A DNA stretch of 64,000 bases from Selenomonadales bacterium 4137-cl (GCA_032334055.1 JAUOZS010000001.1:1028501-1092500); one strand, 5' to 3'. Positions 49,888-61,675 are shown, counted from the stretch's first letter. Numbers and translations: made by a program. The notes: generated by a model from the letters alone, not told the origin.

Positions 49888-51513
49888 ATGACAAACGTGC
49901 TGTTCGCCGCCGCCGAAGCCGCCCCCTTCGCCAAAAGCGGCGGTCTGGGCGAAGTCGTCGGCTCCCTGCCGGGAGCGCTCCGGCGGCTGGGTGTCGACGC
50001 CAGAGTCATCATGCCGCTGTACGCCTCCATTCCGCCCGGCCTGCGGGCCGAAATGGCCCTCATAAAAGAGACGACCGTTCCGGTCGGCTGGCGGCGGCAG
50101 TACTGCGGCCTCCTCGCCTACAGGCACCGTGACGTGCCTTTTTATTTTATCGACAACCGCTACTACTTCGACCGTCCGTACCTTTACGGCCACTACGACG
50201 AAGCCGAGCGCTACGCCTACTTCGCCCGCGCCGTCCACGCCGCCCTGCCCCACCTCGGCTTCAGGCCCGACATCATCCACTGCCACGACTGGCACGCCGG
50301 CCTCATCCCCGCCTACCGCGCCGCCCACGGCGGCACCGCCCGCACCGTCTTCACCATCCACAACCTCAAACACCAGGGCGTCTTCCCCAAAACCGTCATG
50401 GGCGACGTCGTCGACCTCGGCTGGGACCACTTCACCGCGGACGGCCTCGAATTCTACGACCAGGTCAGCTTTATGAAAGCCGGCATCGTCTACGCCGACC
50501 GCGTCACCACCGTCAGCCCCAGTTACGCCGAAGAAATCCGCCACCCCTTTCACGGCGAAATGCTCGACGGCCTCCTCAGGCGGCGGAGCGGCGACCTCAC
50601 CGGCATCCTCAACGGCATCGACTGCGAAAGCTACGACCCCGCGGTCGACCCCCATATCTTCCGCCGCTACGAACCGGACGGCTGCCTGGAAGGAAAACGC
50701 GACAACAAACTCAGGCTCCAGGAAGCCCTCGGTTTGGCCGTCAGGGCCGAAACGCCGCTCGTCGCCGTCGTCGCCCGGCTCGTCCGCCAGAAAGGCTTCG
50801 ACCTCATCATCCGCGTCGCCGAAGAAATCCTCGCCATGGACCTGCAGCTCGTCGTCATGGGCGACGGCGAAGACTGGTATCGAGCCTTCTTCCGGGACCT
50901 CGCCTTCCGCCATCCCGGCCAGGCCACCGTCCTCCCCTTCGACGACGCCATGTACCGCCGCATCCTCGCCGCCGCCGACCTCTTCCTCATGCCCTCCCTC
51001 TTCGAGCCCTGCGGCCTCGCCCAGCTCACCGCCATGCGCTACGGCGCCCTGCCGCTCGTCCGCGAAACCGGCGGCCTGCGCGACACCGTCCGCCCCTACA
51101 ACCGCTACACCGGCGAAGGCAACGGCTTCAGCTTCGCCAACTACAACGCCCACGACATGCTCCACACCCTGCGCTGGGCGCTCTCCCACTACAGCGACCG
51201 GCCCGTCTGGCGGTCCCTCGTTAAAACCGCCATGAGCGGCGACTACGGTTGGGAACGGTCGGCGCAGCGCTACCTCGCACTATATGATCAACTCGTCGTC
51301 AAGGAGGTCGCCCATGAACATCGACAAAGAAGAATTCCAACGGCAGTACCTGGACAAAGTGGCGAAACTGCACGGCAAACCGCTCGAAGAGACCTCCGAC
51401 GGCGAGAGGTACCAGGCCCTCAGCAGCCTGATCCGGGACTATATTGGCCAGCGGTGGCTGCTGTCGCGCCGCAGGCAGCGGCAGGGGAAGCAGGTCTACT
51501 ACCTGTCTATTGA
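49888..51513 (+). CDS. glgA: Glycogen synthase
   Basis: A 541-residue GT5 enzyme that adds glucose from ADP-glucose to glycogen. The N-terminal KSGGLGEVVGSLP (ADP-glucose site), IIHCHDWHAGLIPAY, TIHNLKHQG, GILNGID and C-terminal LFEPCGLAQLTAMRYG with ETGGLRDTV are diagnostic. GlgA is normally about 480 residues, and homology ends near LALYDQL. The last 65 or so residues lie in the second frame of glgP over a 200-bp overlap and are Gln/Arg/Ala-rich. The natural stop seems to have been lost. Confidence 0.93.
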   Translation: MTNVLFAAAEAAPFAKSGGLGEVVGSLPGALRRLGVDARVIMPLYASIPPGLRAEMALIKETTVPVGWRRQYCGLLAYRHRDVPFYFIDNRYYFDRPYLYGHYDEAERYAYFARAVHAALPHLGFRPDIIHCHDWHAGLIPAYRAAHGGTARTVFTIHNLKHQGVFPKTVMGDVVDLGWDHFTADGLEFYDQVSFMKAGIVYADRVTTVSPSYAEEIRHPFHGEMLDGLLRRRSGDLTGILNGIDCESYDPAVDPHIFRRYEPDGCLEGKRDNKLRLQEALGLAVRAETPLVAVVARLVRQKGFDLIIRVAEEILAMDLQLVVMGDGEDWYRAFFRDLAFRHPGQATVLPFDDAMYRRILAAADLFLMPSLFEPCGLAQLTAMRYGALPLVRETGGLRDTVRPYNRYTGEGNGFSFANYNAHDMLHTLRWALSHYSDRPVWRSLVKTAMSGDYGWERSAQRYLALYDQLVVKEVAHEHRQRRIPTAVPGQSGETARQTARRDLRRREVPGPQQPDPGLYWPAVAAVAPQAAAGEAGLLPVY

Positions 51514-53839
51514 ATTCCTCCTCGGCCGCCTCACCGACATGTACCTCATCAACCTCGGCCTTCGCGACACCGTCGCCGCCGCCTTCTTCGACCTCGGCGT
51601 CGATCTCGCCGCCATCCTCGAAAGCGAAGAAGACCCCGGCCTCGGCAACGGCGGCCTCGGGCGCCTCGCCGCCTGCTACCTCGACTCGATGGCCGCCGAA
51701 AGCCTTCCCGGCCACGGCTGCGGCCTAAGATACCGCTACGGCTTCTTCGAACAAGACTTCGTCAACGGCCGCCAGATCGAAGTCCCCGACGACTGGCTCA
51801 AAACCGGCTTCATCTACGAATTCCGCCGCTCCGACGAAGCCGTCGAAATCCGTTTCGGCGGCACCGTCACGCCTGAGCTCAACGGCAAACTCCGCTACCG
51901 TCACGAAAACTACGAATCGGTCCTGGCCGTCCCCTACGACGTCCCCGTCGTCGGCCACCTGAACGACACCGTCAACACCCTCCGCCTCTGGAGCGCCGAA
52001 CCGCACCGCACCGACTTCGTCTGCTCGGCCACCAACCGCAACGACTGCCTCAAAACCATCGAATACAAAAACGACGTCGAAGCCATCACCAGCGTCCTCT
52101 ATCCCGACGACTCCACCCGCGACGGCCGGGTGCTCAGGCTCAAGCAGCACTACTTCCTCACCAGCGCCAGCCTCCAGGCCATCCTCGCCGACCTCGCGCG
52201 CCGCGACATTCCCCTCACCCGTCTCAGCGACCACGTCGCCGTCCACATCAACGACACCCATCCCGCCTTAGCCGTCCCCGAACTCATGCGCCTCCTCATC
52301 GACGAGCACGGCATGGGCTGGGACGAAGCCTGGAGCCTCACAGTCGCCACCATCTCCTATACCAACCACACCATCATGCCCGAAGCCCTCGAGACCTGGC
52401 CGGTCGACCTCTTCCAGGCCTTGTTGCCGCGCATCTTCGTCATCGTCAACGAAATCAACGAACGGTTCTGCCGCGAACTGTGGCAGCGCTACCCCGGCGA
52501 CTGGGACCACATCCGCGCCATGGCGGTCATCGCCGACGGCACCATCCGCATGGCCCACCTCGCCATCGCCGGCAGCCACAGCGTCAACGGCGTCGCCCAG
52601 CTCCACACCCGTATCCTCAAGGAACGGGTCATGAGCGACTTCCACCAATTCTACCCCGACAAATTCAACAACAAAACCAACGGCGTCACCCACCGCCGCT
52701 TCCTCATCAAAGCCAACCCCCAGCTCGCCGCCCTCCTCGGCGAAACCGTCGGCGAGCAATGGGTCCAGTACCCCTGCGACCTCCTCGGCCTGCTGCCCCA
52801 CGCCGCCGACCCCGCCTTCCAGGACAAACTCGCCGCCATCCGTCGCTGGCACAAAAGCAAGCTGGCTGCCCAAATCCTCGACGCCACCGGCGTCAGAATC
52901 GACCCTGACTCGATCTTCGACACCCACGTCAAACGCATCCACGGCTACAAACGTCAGACCCTCAACGCCTTCCACATCATGCACCTCTACAACCGCCTCA
53001 AAGCCGACCCCGGCATGGACCTCACCCCCCGGACCTTCATCTTCGGCGGCAAAGCCGCCCCCGCCTACCGGCTCGCCAAGCTGACGATCAGATTCATCAA
53101 CGCCCTCGCCGACAAAATCAACCGCGACAAAACCATTAACGACAAAATCAAAGTCGTCTTCCTCGAAAACTACAACGTCTCCCTCCTCGAAAAACTCCTC
53201 CCCGCCACCGACGTCAGCGAACAGATTCCCACCGCCAGCCGCGAAGCCTGCGGCACCGGCAACATGAAATTCATCATGAACGGCTCGGTAATCATCGGCA
53301 CCCTCGACGGCGGCAACATCGAAATCAGAAACGCCGTCGGCGAGGACAACATCATCACCTTCGGCCTCACCGCCGACGAAGTCCTCAACATCTACGAGCG
53401 CGGCGGCTACAACCCCTGGGACATCTACTGCGGCGACGAACGGGTAAAGACCGTCCTCGACCAGCTTGTCAACGGCTTCCTGCCCGGCGGCCCCGACGAA
53501 TACCGCCCCATCTTCGACTCCTTCCTCCACCATGGCGACCACTTCCTCGTCCTCAAGGACTTCGCCGCCTACGTCGACGCCCAGAAGGAACTCGAACGCC
53601 GTTACCGCGACCGCCGGCACTGGCTCTCGATGTCCGTCCGCAACATCGCCCACTCCGGCAAATTCTCCGGTGACCGCACCTTCACCGAATACGCCGTCGA
53701 CATCTGGCGGCTGCGCCCCGAAGCCCCCGTCCGCTGCTACTGCAGCGCCGACGAAGACTTCGCCCGCGCCGAAGGCGGCTGCACCCTCTCCCGGCGTCCG
53801 GCCCTCCAGGCCACCCTCTCCAACGCCACGTACAATTAA
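51314..53839 (+). CDS. glgP: Glycogen phosphorylase
   Basis: An 841-residue GT35 enzyme that releases glucose-1-phosphate from glycogen. It has DPGLGNGGLGRLAACYLDSMA near 115 (written in two parts in the chain), HINDTHPALAVPELMR, TNHTIMPEALE, RIHGYKRQ and the PLP lysine in CGTGNMKFIMNGS. ATG 51314 has AAGGAGG about 7 bases upstream. It overlaps the extended tail of glgA. Length fits the family. Confidence 0.95.
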   Translation: MNIDKEEFQRQYLDKVAKLHGKPLEETSDGERYQALSSLIRDYIGQRWLLSRRRQRQGKQVYYLSIEFLLGRLTDMYLINLGLRDTVAAAFFDLGVDLAAILESEEDPGLGNGGLGRLAACYLDSMAAESLPGHGCGLRYRYGFFEQDFVNGRQIEVPDDWLKTGFIYEFRRSDEAVEIRFGGTVTPELNGKLRYRHENYESVLAVPYDVPVVGHLNDTVNTLRLWSAEPHRTDFVCSATNRNDCLKTIEYKNDVEAITSVLYPDDSTRDGRVLRLKQHYFLTSASLQAILADLARRDIPLTRLSDHVAVHINDTHPALAVPELMRLLIDEHGMGWDEAWSLTVATISYTNHTIMPEALETWPVDLFQALLPRIFVIVNEINERFCRELWQRYPGDWDHIRAMAVIADGTIRMAHLAIAGSHSVNGVAQLHTRILKERVMSDFHQFYPDKFNNKTNGVTHRRFLIKANPQLAALLGETVGEQWVQYPCDLLGLLPHAADPAFQDKLAAIRRWHKSKLAAQILDATGVRIDPDSIFDTHVKRIHGYKRQTLNAFHIMHLYNRLKADPGMDLTPRTFIFGGKAAPAYRLAKLTIRFINALADKINRDKTINDKIKVVFLENYNVSLLEKLLPATDVSEQIPTASREACGTGNMKFIMNGSVIIGTLDGGNIEIRNAVGEDNIITFGLTADEVLNIYERGGYNPWDIYCGDERVKTVLDQLVNGFLPGGPDEYRPIFDSFLHHGDHFLVLKDFAAYVDAQKELERRYRDRRHWLSMSVRNIAHSGKFSGDRTFTEYAVDIWRLRPEAPVRCYCSADEDFARAEGGCTLSRRPALQATLSNATYN

Positions 53840-53857
53840 TTCTTGATAACTGAAAAA

Positions 53858-53885
53858 GCAAGCCGCCCTGCCGAGGGCGGCTTGC
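53858..53885. terminator. Terminator between glgP and DUF421 gene
   Basis: GCAAGCCGCCCT pairs with AGGGCGGCTTGC around GCCG; AAAAA precedes it on the plus strand, so it also serves the minus-strand gene. Confidence 0.8.
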
Positions 53886-53888
53886 GCA

Positions 53889-54638
53889 TCATAGCAACTT
53901 GTCCTGGTTCTTCAACCCCTCCCGTTCGCCGTCCTTCTTTTTGTCCACGTACAGCGTCCCGTCCGGCAGGCCGGCGGCCACCAGAACCTCCCGCACATCG
54001 TTGACCCCTTGCGCCGCCAGCCTCTTAAGCAGCTCCTCCTCGGTCAGGCCGGAAAACCGCAAATTTTTGCGGAGGACTTGACCGTCGACGATCAGCTCCA
54101 TGCCGGCCAGCAGGGAGCCTGGCTGCGGCTTGGGGGAAATATTGATATCCTGGTTGGTCACGTTCTGAAACTGTGACTTTTTCAGGATACTCAGCGTGCC
54201 GTTCGCCTCCATCAGCGCCAGCTCGACCTGTTTGGGATCGAAAATGTTCTCGTTTCTGAGCTGCATCAGCACATCGTTGACATTATAGTAGCGCCGGCCG
54301 AGATTTTCCTCGAGAATCTTGCCGTTATGGATGACCACGATCGGCTCCCCGTCGATAATCTTGCGGGCCGGCAGACTTCTCAGCGTCAGGAGGTTGGTCG
54401 CCATCACCCACGCGCCCCAGACCGCCGTGCTCAAAATACCGTACCACATCGGACTGTCGGGGTCCATCGCGATGTTGGCGATGATCGAGCCGATCGTTAT
54501 CGCGTTGACGAAGTCGAAAAAGGTGAGCTGGGAAATGTCCTTCCTTCCGAGCATACGGGTCACGAACAGCAGAAAAACGTAGCTTACACTAGTGTTGACC
54601 GTAATAATCAGGGCGATTTCCCCCGCCGACCGCTCCAA
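53889..54638 (-). CDS. DUF421 (YetF-family) membrane protein
   Basis: A 249-residue protein with three N-terminal helices, then a soluble domain. Family marks are FVTRMLGRKDISQLTFFDFV, IDGEPIVVIHNGKI and LRNENIFDPKQVELALME. The start is TTG 54638 with GGGGGGATAGG upstream. YetF-type proteins are linked to spore germination and envelope homeostasis in Bacilli, but no reaction is known. A paralogue lies divergently 160 bp away. Confidence 0.87.
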   Translation of the reverse strand: MERSAGEIALIITVNTSVSYVFLLFVTRMLGRKDISQLTFFDFVNAITIGSIIANIAMDPDSPMWYGILSTAVWGAWVMATNLLTLRSLPARKIIDGEPIVVIHNGKILEENLGRRYYNVNDVLMQLRNENIFDPKQVELALMEANGTLSILKKSQFQNVTNQDINISPKPQPGSLLAGMELIVDGQVLRKNLRFSGLTEEELLKRLAAQGVNDVREVLVAAGLPDGTLYVDKKKDGEREGLKNQDKLL

Positions 54639-54798
54639 ACCTATCCCCCCTACTGGTATTCTGCTTCAAAGGCCTCTCACGGGACTATTGTGAGACGCAA
54701 TCGGCCGATTTATCCAGGCGAATAGGGGCCGCCGGTCGCGGGGAAGATATAACATCCTGCCGGACTCCGGCCGGAGCAAGGACACCGGGGGGTTGACA

Positions 54799-55524
54799 AT
54801 GAACGAAGCGTTGGTCGAAATGGTCAGAGGCCTGATAGGCTTCTTTTCGCTGCTGATTTTCGCCCGCCTGCTCGGCAAGCAGCAGGTAAGCCAACTGACC
54901 TTCTTCGACTATGTCCTGGGCATCACCGTCGGCTCGACGGCCTCGTCGCTGACCACCGACCTCACCAGCCGGGCCTGGCCCCATTGGGTCGGGCTGGTAA
55001 CCTGGATAGTATGCGTCCTCATCCTCCAATACATCACCCTCAAGTCTCGCTACGCCGCCAAATACATCAGCGGCGAGCCCACCATCCTCGTCATGAACGG
55101 CAACATCATGGAAGGCGCCATGCGCACCATGCGCTACCGGGCGACCGACCTTCTCGAACAGCTCAGGGAAAAGGGCGTGTTCGATCTCAGCCAGGTGGCC
55201 TACGCGGTACTGGAAACTGACGGGCAATTGTCGGTGCTGAAGAAGGCCCAGCACCAGCCGGTCACCCCCCAGGACCTCAACATGACCCCCCAGTACGGGG
55301 GAATGTGCGTCGAAATCATTTACGACGGCAAAGTGATGACCCAGAACCTCCGCGACCTCGGCAAAGACCACGGCTGGCTCCGGGCCGAGCTCGCGGCGCG
55401 CGGCTACCGGGGTCCGGAGGAAATCTTCATGCTGCTCGTCGACCCCCAGGGGCAGCTATTCATCGATCCCTACAAAGACAGGGTGAAAATAACCGACCCG
55501 GGCGATTTTCCCGGGCCGAGCTAG
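54799..55524 (+). CDS. DUF421 (YetF-family) membrane protein, second copy
   Basis: A 241-residue paralogue of the gene at 53889: FARLLGKQQVSQLTFFDYVLG, SGEPTILVMNGNIM and LREKGVFDLSQVAYAVLE. ATG 54799 has GGGGGG upstream; TTG 54793 is possible. It is followed 8 bp later by a DUF4363 gene, a pairing also seen in other spore-forming Firmicutes. Confidence 0.87.
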   Translation: MNEALVEMVRGLIGFFSLLIFARLLGKQQVSQLTFFDYVLGITVGSTASSLTTDLTSRAWPHWVGLVTWIVCVLILQYITLKSRYAAKYISGEPTILVMNGNIMEGAMRTMRYRATDLLEQLREKGVFDLSQVAYAVLETDGQLSVLKKAQHQPVTPQDLNMTPQYGGMCVEIIYDGKVMTQNLRDLGKDHGWLRAELAARGYRGPEEIFMLLVDPQGQLFIDPYKDRVKITDPGDFPGPS

Positions 55525-55532
55525 GAGTACTT

Positions 55533-55898
55533 ATGATCAGATTCTTTTACTACGCCGTCCCGGTCGTGGTGCTGGTCCTGTTCGTCGCCGTCATGCAGAG
55601 CGGCCTCTACCTTAAGCTGCCCACCGGCGAAGACGACGACGTCCCGCGCTATATCCAGAAGATCGCCGCCGACGTCGGCGCCGACGACTGGGACGCCGCC
55701 CGCCAGGATGTCGAGAAACTCGACAAAGCGCACCGCATCCTCACCAAACGCATCCAGTTCAGCGTCGAACGCGACGACATCCAGGGCTTGGGCCTAAGCA
55801 TCGCCAGGGCCAAGGGCATGATCGAGGCCAGAGATAAAGCAGGCACACTGTCGCAGATGTACGAAGCCTATGCCTACTGGAACGACTTTGGGAAATAG
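55533..55898 (+). CDS. DUF4363-like anchored protein
   Basis: A 121-residue protein with one N-terminal helix (YAVPVVVLVLFVAVMQSGLY) and a helical soluble part (WDAARQDVEKLDKAHRILT, DIQGLGLSIARAKGMIEARD). GGAGTACTT precedes ATG 55533. Size, topology and adjacency to a YetF-type gene match DUF4363. Function unknown. Confidence 0.75.
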   Translation: MIRFFYYAVPVVVLVLFVAVMQSGLYLKLPTGEDDDVPRYIQKIAADVGADDWDAARQDVEKLDKAHRILTKRIQFSVERDDIQGLGLSIARAKGMIEARDKAGTLSQMYEAYAYWNDFGK

Positions 55899-55931
55899 CG
55901 GCCCCAGCTAATTCATGAGCGCAGGTGAAGC

Positions 55932-58900
55932 ATGGACAACGACTGGCTCCTCCACGATTCGCACAATCAGTTCTACCGCAGCCCTTTCGGGGCTGTTTCC
56001 TGTCGCACCCCCGTCACCCTGCGGCTCGCCGTCCGCACCCCCGACCGGCCTGACGCCGCCGTCCTCCGCCTCTGGCGGGACGCCGGGGGCGAAGAGGACA
56101 TCCCCATGGCCCTGTGGCGCGAAGAAGGCGACCACAGAGTCTATCAGGCCGAAATCGTCGCCCCCGCCGACCCCGGCCTGCTGTGGTACTCCTTTGTCCT
56201 TCACCGCCACGGCCGCACCTTCCGCTACGGCAATAACTCCGCCCGCCAAGGCGGCTGCGGCCAACTCTACGACCACACCCCGGCCGCCTGGCAGATAACC
56301 GTTCACCGGCCGGGAGCCACAACGCCGCAGTGGCTCAAAGACGCCGTCATCTACCAGATCTTCGTCGACCGCTTTTATAACGGCAACCCCGGCGGCGCGA
56401 TAGTGAACCCCCCGCGCAACAGCCTCATCCACCCCTACTGGGACGCCATCCCCTTCTACGTCCGCGACCCGCGCACCGGCGCAATTTTCGCCTACGACTT
56501 CTTCGGCGGCAACCTCCGCGGCGTCCTGGCCAAACTGCCCTACCTCAAGGACCTCGGCGTCACCGTCCTCTACTTCAACCCCATCTTCGAATCGCCCAGC
56601 AACCACAAATACGACACCGGCGACTACAAGGCCATCGACCCGATGTTCGGCGACAACGCCCTGTTCGCCGCCCTGTGCGCCCGCGCCGGCGAACTCGGCA
56701 TGAAGGTCATCCTCGACGGCGTCTTCAGCCACACCGGCAGCGACAGCCGCTACTTCAACCGTGACGGCCGTTATCCGGAGCTTGGGGCCTACCAGTCGCG
56801 CGAATCCCCCTGCTACGACTGGTACCGCTTCAGCCGCTGGCCCGACGAATACGAATCCTGGTGGGGCATCGGCACCCTCCCCAACGTCAACGAACTCGAG
56901 CCCTCCTACGTCGACTTCATCATCGAAGGACGGGACAGCGTCGCCCGCCACTGGGCGCGGGCCGGCGTCAAAGGCTGGCGCCTCGACGTCGCCGACGAAC
57001 TGCCCGACGAATTCATCCGCCGCCTGCGGGCCGTGCTCAAAGAGGAAGACCCCGACGCCGTCCTCATCGGCGAAGTATGGGAAGACGCCTCCAACAAGGA
57101 AAGCTACGGCGCCCGGCGGCGATACTTCCTCGGCGACGGCCTCGACGCCGCCACCGGCTACCCTTTCCGGGCCGTCCTCCTCGACTTCGCCCTCGGCCGC
57201 CGAGACGCGGGCGAGGTCCACGCCGCCCTCATGAGCCTGTACGAGAACTACCCCCGTGAAAACTTCTACGCCTCGATGAACCTCCTTGGCAGCCACGACG
57301 TCCCACGCGCCCTCACCCTCCTCGGCGAGGCGCCCGACCCGGAAAGAATGTCGATCATCGACCAGGCCCGCTACCGGCTGCCGCCTGCCCAGCGACGCCT
57401 GGGTCTGGCGCGCCTCAAGCTCCTCGCCCTCTTCCAGATGACCTTCCCCGGCGCCCCCTGCGTCTACTACGGCGACGAGGCCGGCATCGAAGGCTACACC
57501 GACCCCTTCAACCGCGGCACCTATCCCTGGGGAGGGGAAGACGGCGACCTCCTCGCCTGGTACCGCAAGCTCACCGCCCTCCGCCATCGCCACGCCGTCC
57601 TTCGCGGCGGCGAATGGCTGCCGCTGTATGCCCAGGGCGACGTTTACGGCTACCTCCGCCGCATCGGTCGCGGCCAGGACGCCTTCGGCCGCCCCGAAAA
57701 GGCCAACACCGCCGTCGTTCTTTTGAACCGCTCGCGTCACGAGCCCGTCCGCCTTGACCTCGACCTCGGCCACTACGCCGACGGCGAGCTCTACAACGCC
57801 CTCGCCGACTACTCGCCTGTTCCCGTTCGCGACGGTAAACTAAGCCTTGTCCTCGGTCCGCTGTCCGGCGCCCTCCTCCTCAAGCGCCGCGAAGACCCGC
57901 CCGCCTTTGCGCGGGCCGCCGGCGTCCTCCTGCACCCCACCTCGCTGCCCGGCGGCGACCTCGGCCCGTCCGCCTACCGCTTCGTCGACTGGCTGGCCGC
58001 CGCCGGCCAGAAATGGTGGCAGATACTGCCCCTGAACCCTCCCGGCCTCGGCGCGTCCCCCTACCAGAGCGCCTCGGCCTTCGCCGGCAACCCCGCCCTC
58101 ATCTCGCCGGCGATCGCCGTCGACGAAGCGGGCTACCAAGCCTTTCTGGCCGAAAACGCCCTGTGGCTCGACAACTACGCCCTTTACGCCGCCCTTAAAG
58201 ACCGCTTCGGCGGCCTGCCCTGGACGGAGTGGGAGCCGGGCGCGGCTGAGCGCTACGGACCGTTGCTGGCCGACGACCTCGAACGACGCCGCCGCGAACA
58301 GTACCGCTTCTTCGCCCAGTGGCGCGCCCTCAAGAACTACGCCAACGCCAAAGGCGTCAAGCTCATCGGCGACCTGCCCATCTTCGTCGCCCACGACTCG
58401 GCCGACGTGTGGGCCAACCGTCACCTCTTCCGCCTCGACGCCGCCGGCCGCCCGCTGGCCGTCGCCGGCGTCCCCCCCGACTACTTCAGCGCCACCGGCC
58501 AGCTGTGGGGCAACCCCCTCTATGACTGGGACGCCATGGCCGCCGACGGCTACCGCTGGTGGCGGGAGCGGCTCGCCCAGGCGCTCAGGCTGGCCGACGC
58601 CGTCCGCATCGATCACTTCCGAGGCTTCGAGGCCTTCTGGGCGGTACCCTACGGCGAAGCGACCGCCGAGCGGGGCGAATGGGTCAAAGGCCCCGGCGCG
58701 CCCTTTTTCGACACCCTGGAAAAGCACTTCGGCCGTCTGCCCGTCATCGCCGAAGACCTCGGCGTCATCACCCCGGCCGTCGAAAGCCTGCGCGACAAAT
58801 TCGCCCTTCCCGGCATGAAGATCCTCCAGTTCGCCCTGGAGGGCGGCGACTGGCCGGACGGCGAGGACAACGCCGTCGTCTACACCGGCACCCACGACAA

Positions 58901-59171
58901 CGACACCATCCTCGGCTGGCACCGGGCGCGCACCGGCGACAGCGACGCGGACGGCGACGTCTGCTGGCGGTACATCGAAACCGCCTACCAGGCGACCGCC
59001 TGCCTGGCGATCATCCCCCTCCAGGACATCCTCTGCATCGGCGGCGAGGCGCGCATGAACACCCCCGGCACGGTCGGCGGCGGCAACTGGGCCTGGCGCT
59101 ATGAGGAAGGCGACATAACGCCGGAAACCGCCGCCAAACTGGCCGCCCTGGCGGAAAAATATGGCCGTTAA
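55932..59171 (+). CDS. GH13-GH77 fusion: glycogen debranching + 4-alpha-glucanotransferase
   Basis: A 1079-residue bifunctional enzyme. Residues 1-120 are an N-terminal immunoglobulin-like domain of neopullulanase type. The GH13 barrel has YFNPIFESPSNHKYDTGDY, DGVFSHTG, WRLDVADELP (nucleophile Asp), IGEVWEDAS (acid/base Glu) and LLGSHDVPR. From about residue 655 a complete GH77 amylomaltase follows: SPYQSASAFAGNP, GDLPIFVAHDSADVW, VRIDHFRGFEAFW, IAEDLGVITP and TGTHDNDT. Both active sites are intact. It should hydrolyse branches and rearrange the released glucans. It is cytoplasmic: no signal peptide. Confidence 0.93.
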   Translation: MDNDWLLHDSHNQFYRSPFGAVSCRTPVTLRLAVRTPDRPDAAVLRLWRDAGGEEDIPMALWREEGDHRVYQAEIVAPADPGLLWYSFVLHRHGRTFRYGNNSARQGGCGQLYDHTPAAWQITVHRPGATTPQWLKDAVIYQIFVDRFYNGNPGGAIVNPPRNSLIHPYWDAIPFYVRDPRTGAIFAYDFFGGNLRGVLAKLPYLKDLGVTVLYFNPIFESPSNHKYDTGDYKAIDPMFGDNALFAALCARAGELGMKVILDGVFSHTGSDSRYFNRDGRYPELGAYQSRESPCYDWYRFSRWPDEYESWWGIGTLPNVNELEPSYVDFIIEGRDSVARHWARAGVKGWRLDVADELPDEFIRRLRAVLKEEDPDAVLIGEVWEDASNKESYGARRRYFLGDGLDAATGYPFRAVLLDFALGRRDAGEVHAALMSLYENYPRENFYASMNLLGSHDVPRALTLLGEAPDPERMSIIDQARYRLPPAQRRLGLARLKLLALFQMTFPGAPCVYYGDEAGIEGYTDPFNRGTYPWGGEDGDLLAWYRKLTALRHRHAVLRGGEWLPLYAQGDVYGYLRRIGRGQDAFGRPEKANTAVVLLNRSRHEPVRLDLDLGHYADGELYNALADYSPVPVRDGKLSLVLGPLSGALLLKRREDPPAFARAAGVLLHPTSLPGGDLGPSAYRFVDWLAAAGQKWWQILPLNPPGLGASPYQSASAFAGNPALISPAIAVDEAGYQAFLAENALWLDNYALYAALKDRFGGLPWTEWEPGAAERYGPLLADDLERRRREQYRFFAQWRALKNYANAKGVKLIGDLPIFVAHDSADVWANRHLFRLDAAGRPLAVAGVPPDYFSATGQLWGNPLYDWDAMAADGYRWWRERLAQALRLADAVRIDHFRGFEAFWAVPYGEATAERGEWVKGPGAPFFDTLEKHFGRLPVIAEDLGVITPAVESLRDKFALPGMKILQFALEGGDWPDGEDNAVVYTGTHDNDTILGWHRARTGDSDADGDVCWRYIETAYQATACLAIIPLQDILCIGGEARMNTPGTVGGGNWAWRYEEGDITPETAAKLAALAEKYGR

Positions 59172-59330
59172 CCCAATTGGCAGGAAAAAAGCATTAGTTC
59201 TGACGGCAAAATCTGGCCGGTAGCAATCCGGCCGGCGGTGGGCATACTAAATGTCAGAAGCCTGCAAGGGCGAAATGCCAGAAAAACGTACGCTAATGCC
59301 AGACAATGCCAGAAGGGGAGGATGACCGCC

Positions 59331-59648
59331 ATGACCCGTCGCATCAACCGTAAATACGCCGCCAACGGCCTGTTGGTCCGCCCCGCCTTCCCGTCCAAAG
59401 GCGAAACCGTCCACGTCGCCTACAGCGGCCTTCTCGCCAGTAACGGCGCGGATCGGCTGTATGTCCGCTTCGGTTTCGGCGATGCCTGGGAAGGGTCGCT
59501 CGACTACAAAATGGTGCGCACCGCCAATGGCTTCTCGGCCGCCGTTCCGGTGGCCGCGGCCGATTCGCTCAACCTTTGTTTCCACGACAGCGCCGGCCAC
59601 TGGGACAACAATTCCGGCGCCAACTATGCGATCGAGGTGACCCGGTGA
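59331..59648 (+). CDS. Starch/glycogen-binding domain protein (CBM25-like)
   Basis: A 105-residue protein consisting of one beta-sandwich domain: GETVHVAYSGLLASNGADRLYVRFGFGD (shown here only in part of the chain), WEGSLDYKMVRTANGF and LNLCFHDSAGHWDNNSGANY. The FHDSAGxWDNNxGxNY ending is typical of CBM25-like starch-binding domains. GGGGAGGA supports ATG 59331. It lacks a catalytic domain and export signal, and may bind glycogen in the cell. Confidence 0.8.
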   Translation: MTRRINRKYAANGLLVRPAFPSKGETVHVAYSGLLASNGADRLYVRFGFGDAWEGSLDYKMVRTANGFSAAVPVAAADSLNLCFHDSAGHWDNNSGANYAIEVTR

Positions 59649-59670
59649 AGAAATTACGCCGGGAACGGGA

Positions 59671-59701
59671 AAAGCTTCCGGATAATATCCGGAAGCTTTT
59701 C
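59671..59701. terminator. Intrinsic terminator
   Basis: AAAAGCTTCCGGATA pairs with TATCCGGAAGCTTTT. It ends the glycogen-side plus-strand genes and may serve the convergent regulator gene. Confidence 0.88.
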
Positions 59702-59725
59702 ATATTTTGGAGCGGCGGAGGGCGG

Positions 59726-61675
<1,950 letters not shown>

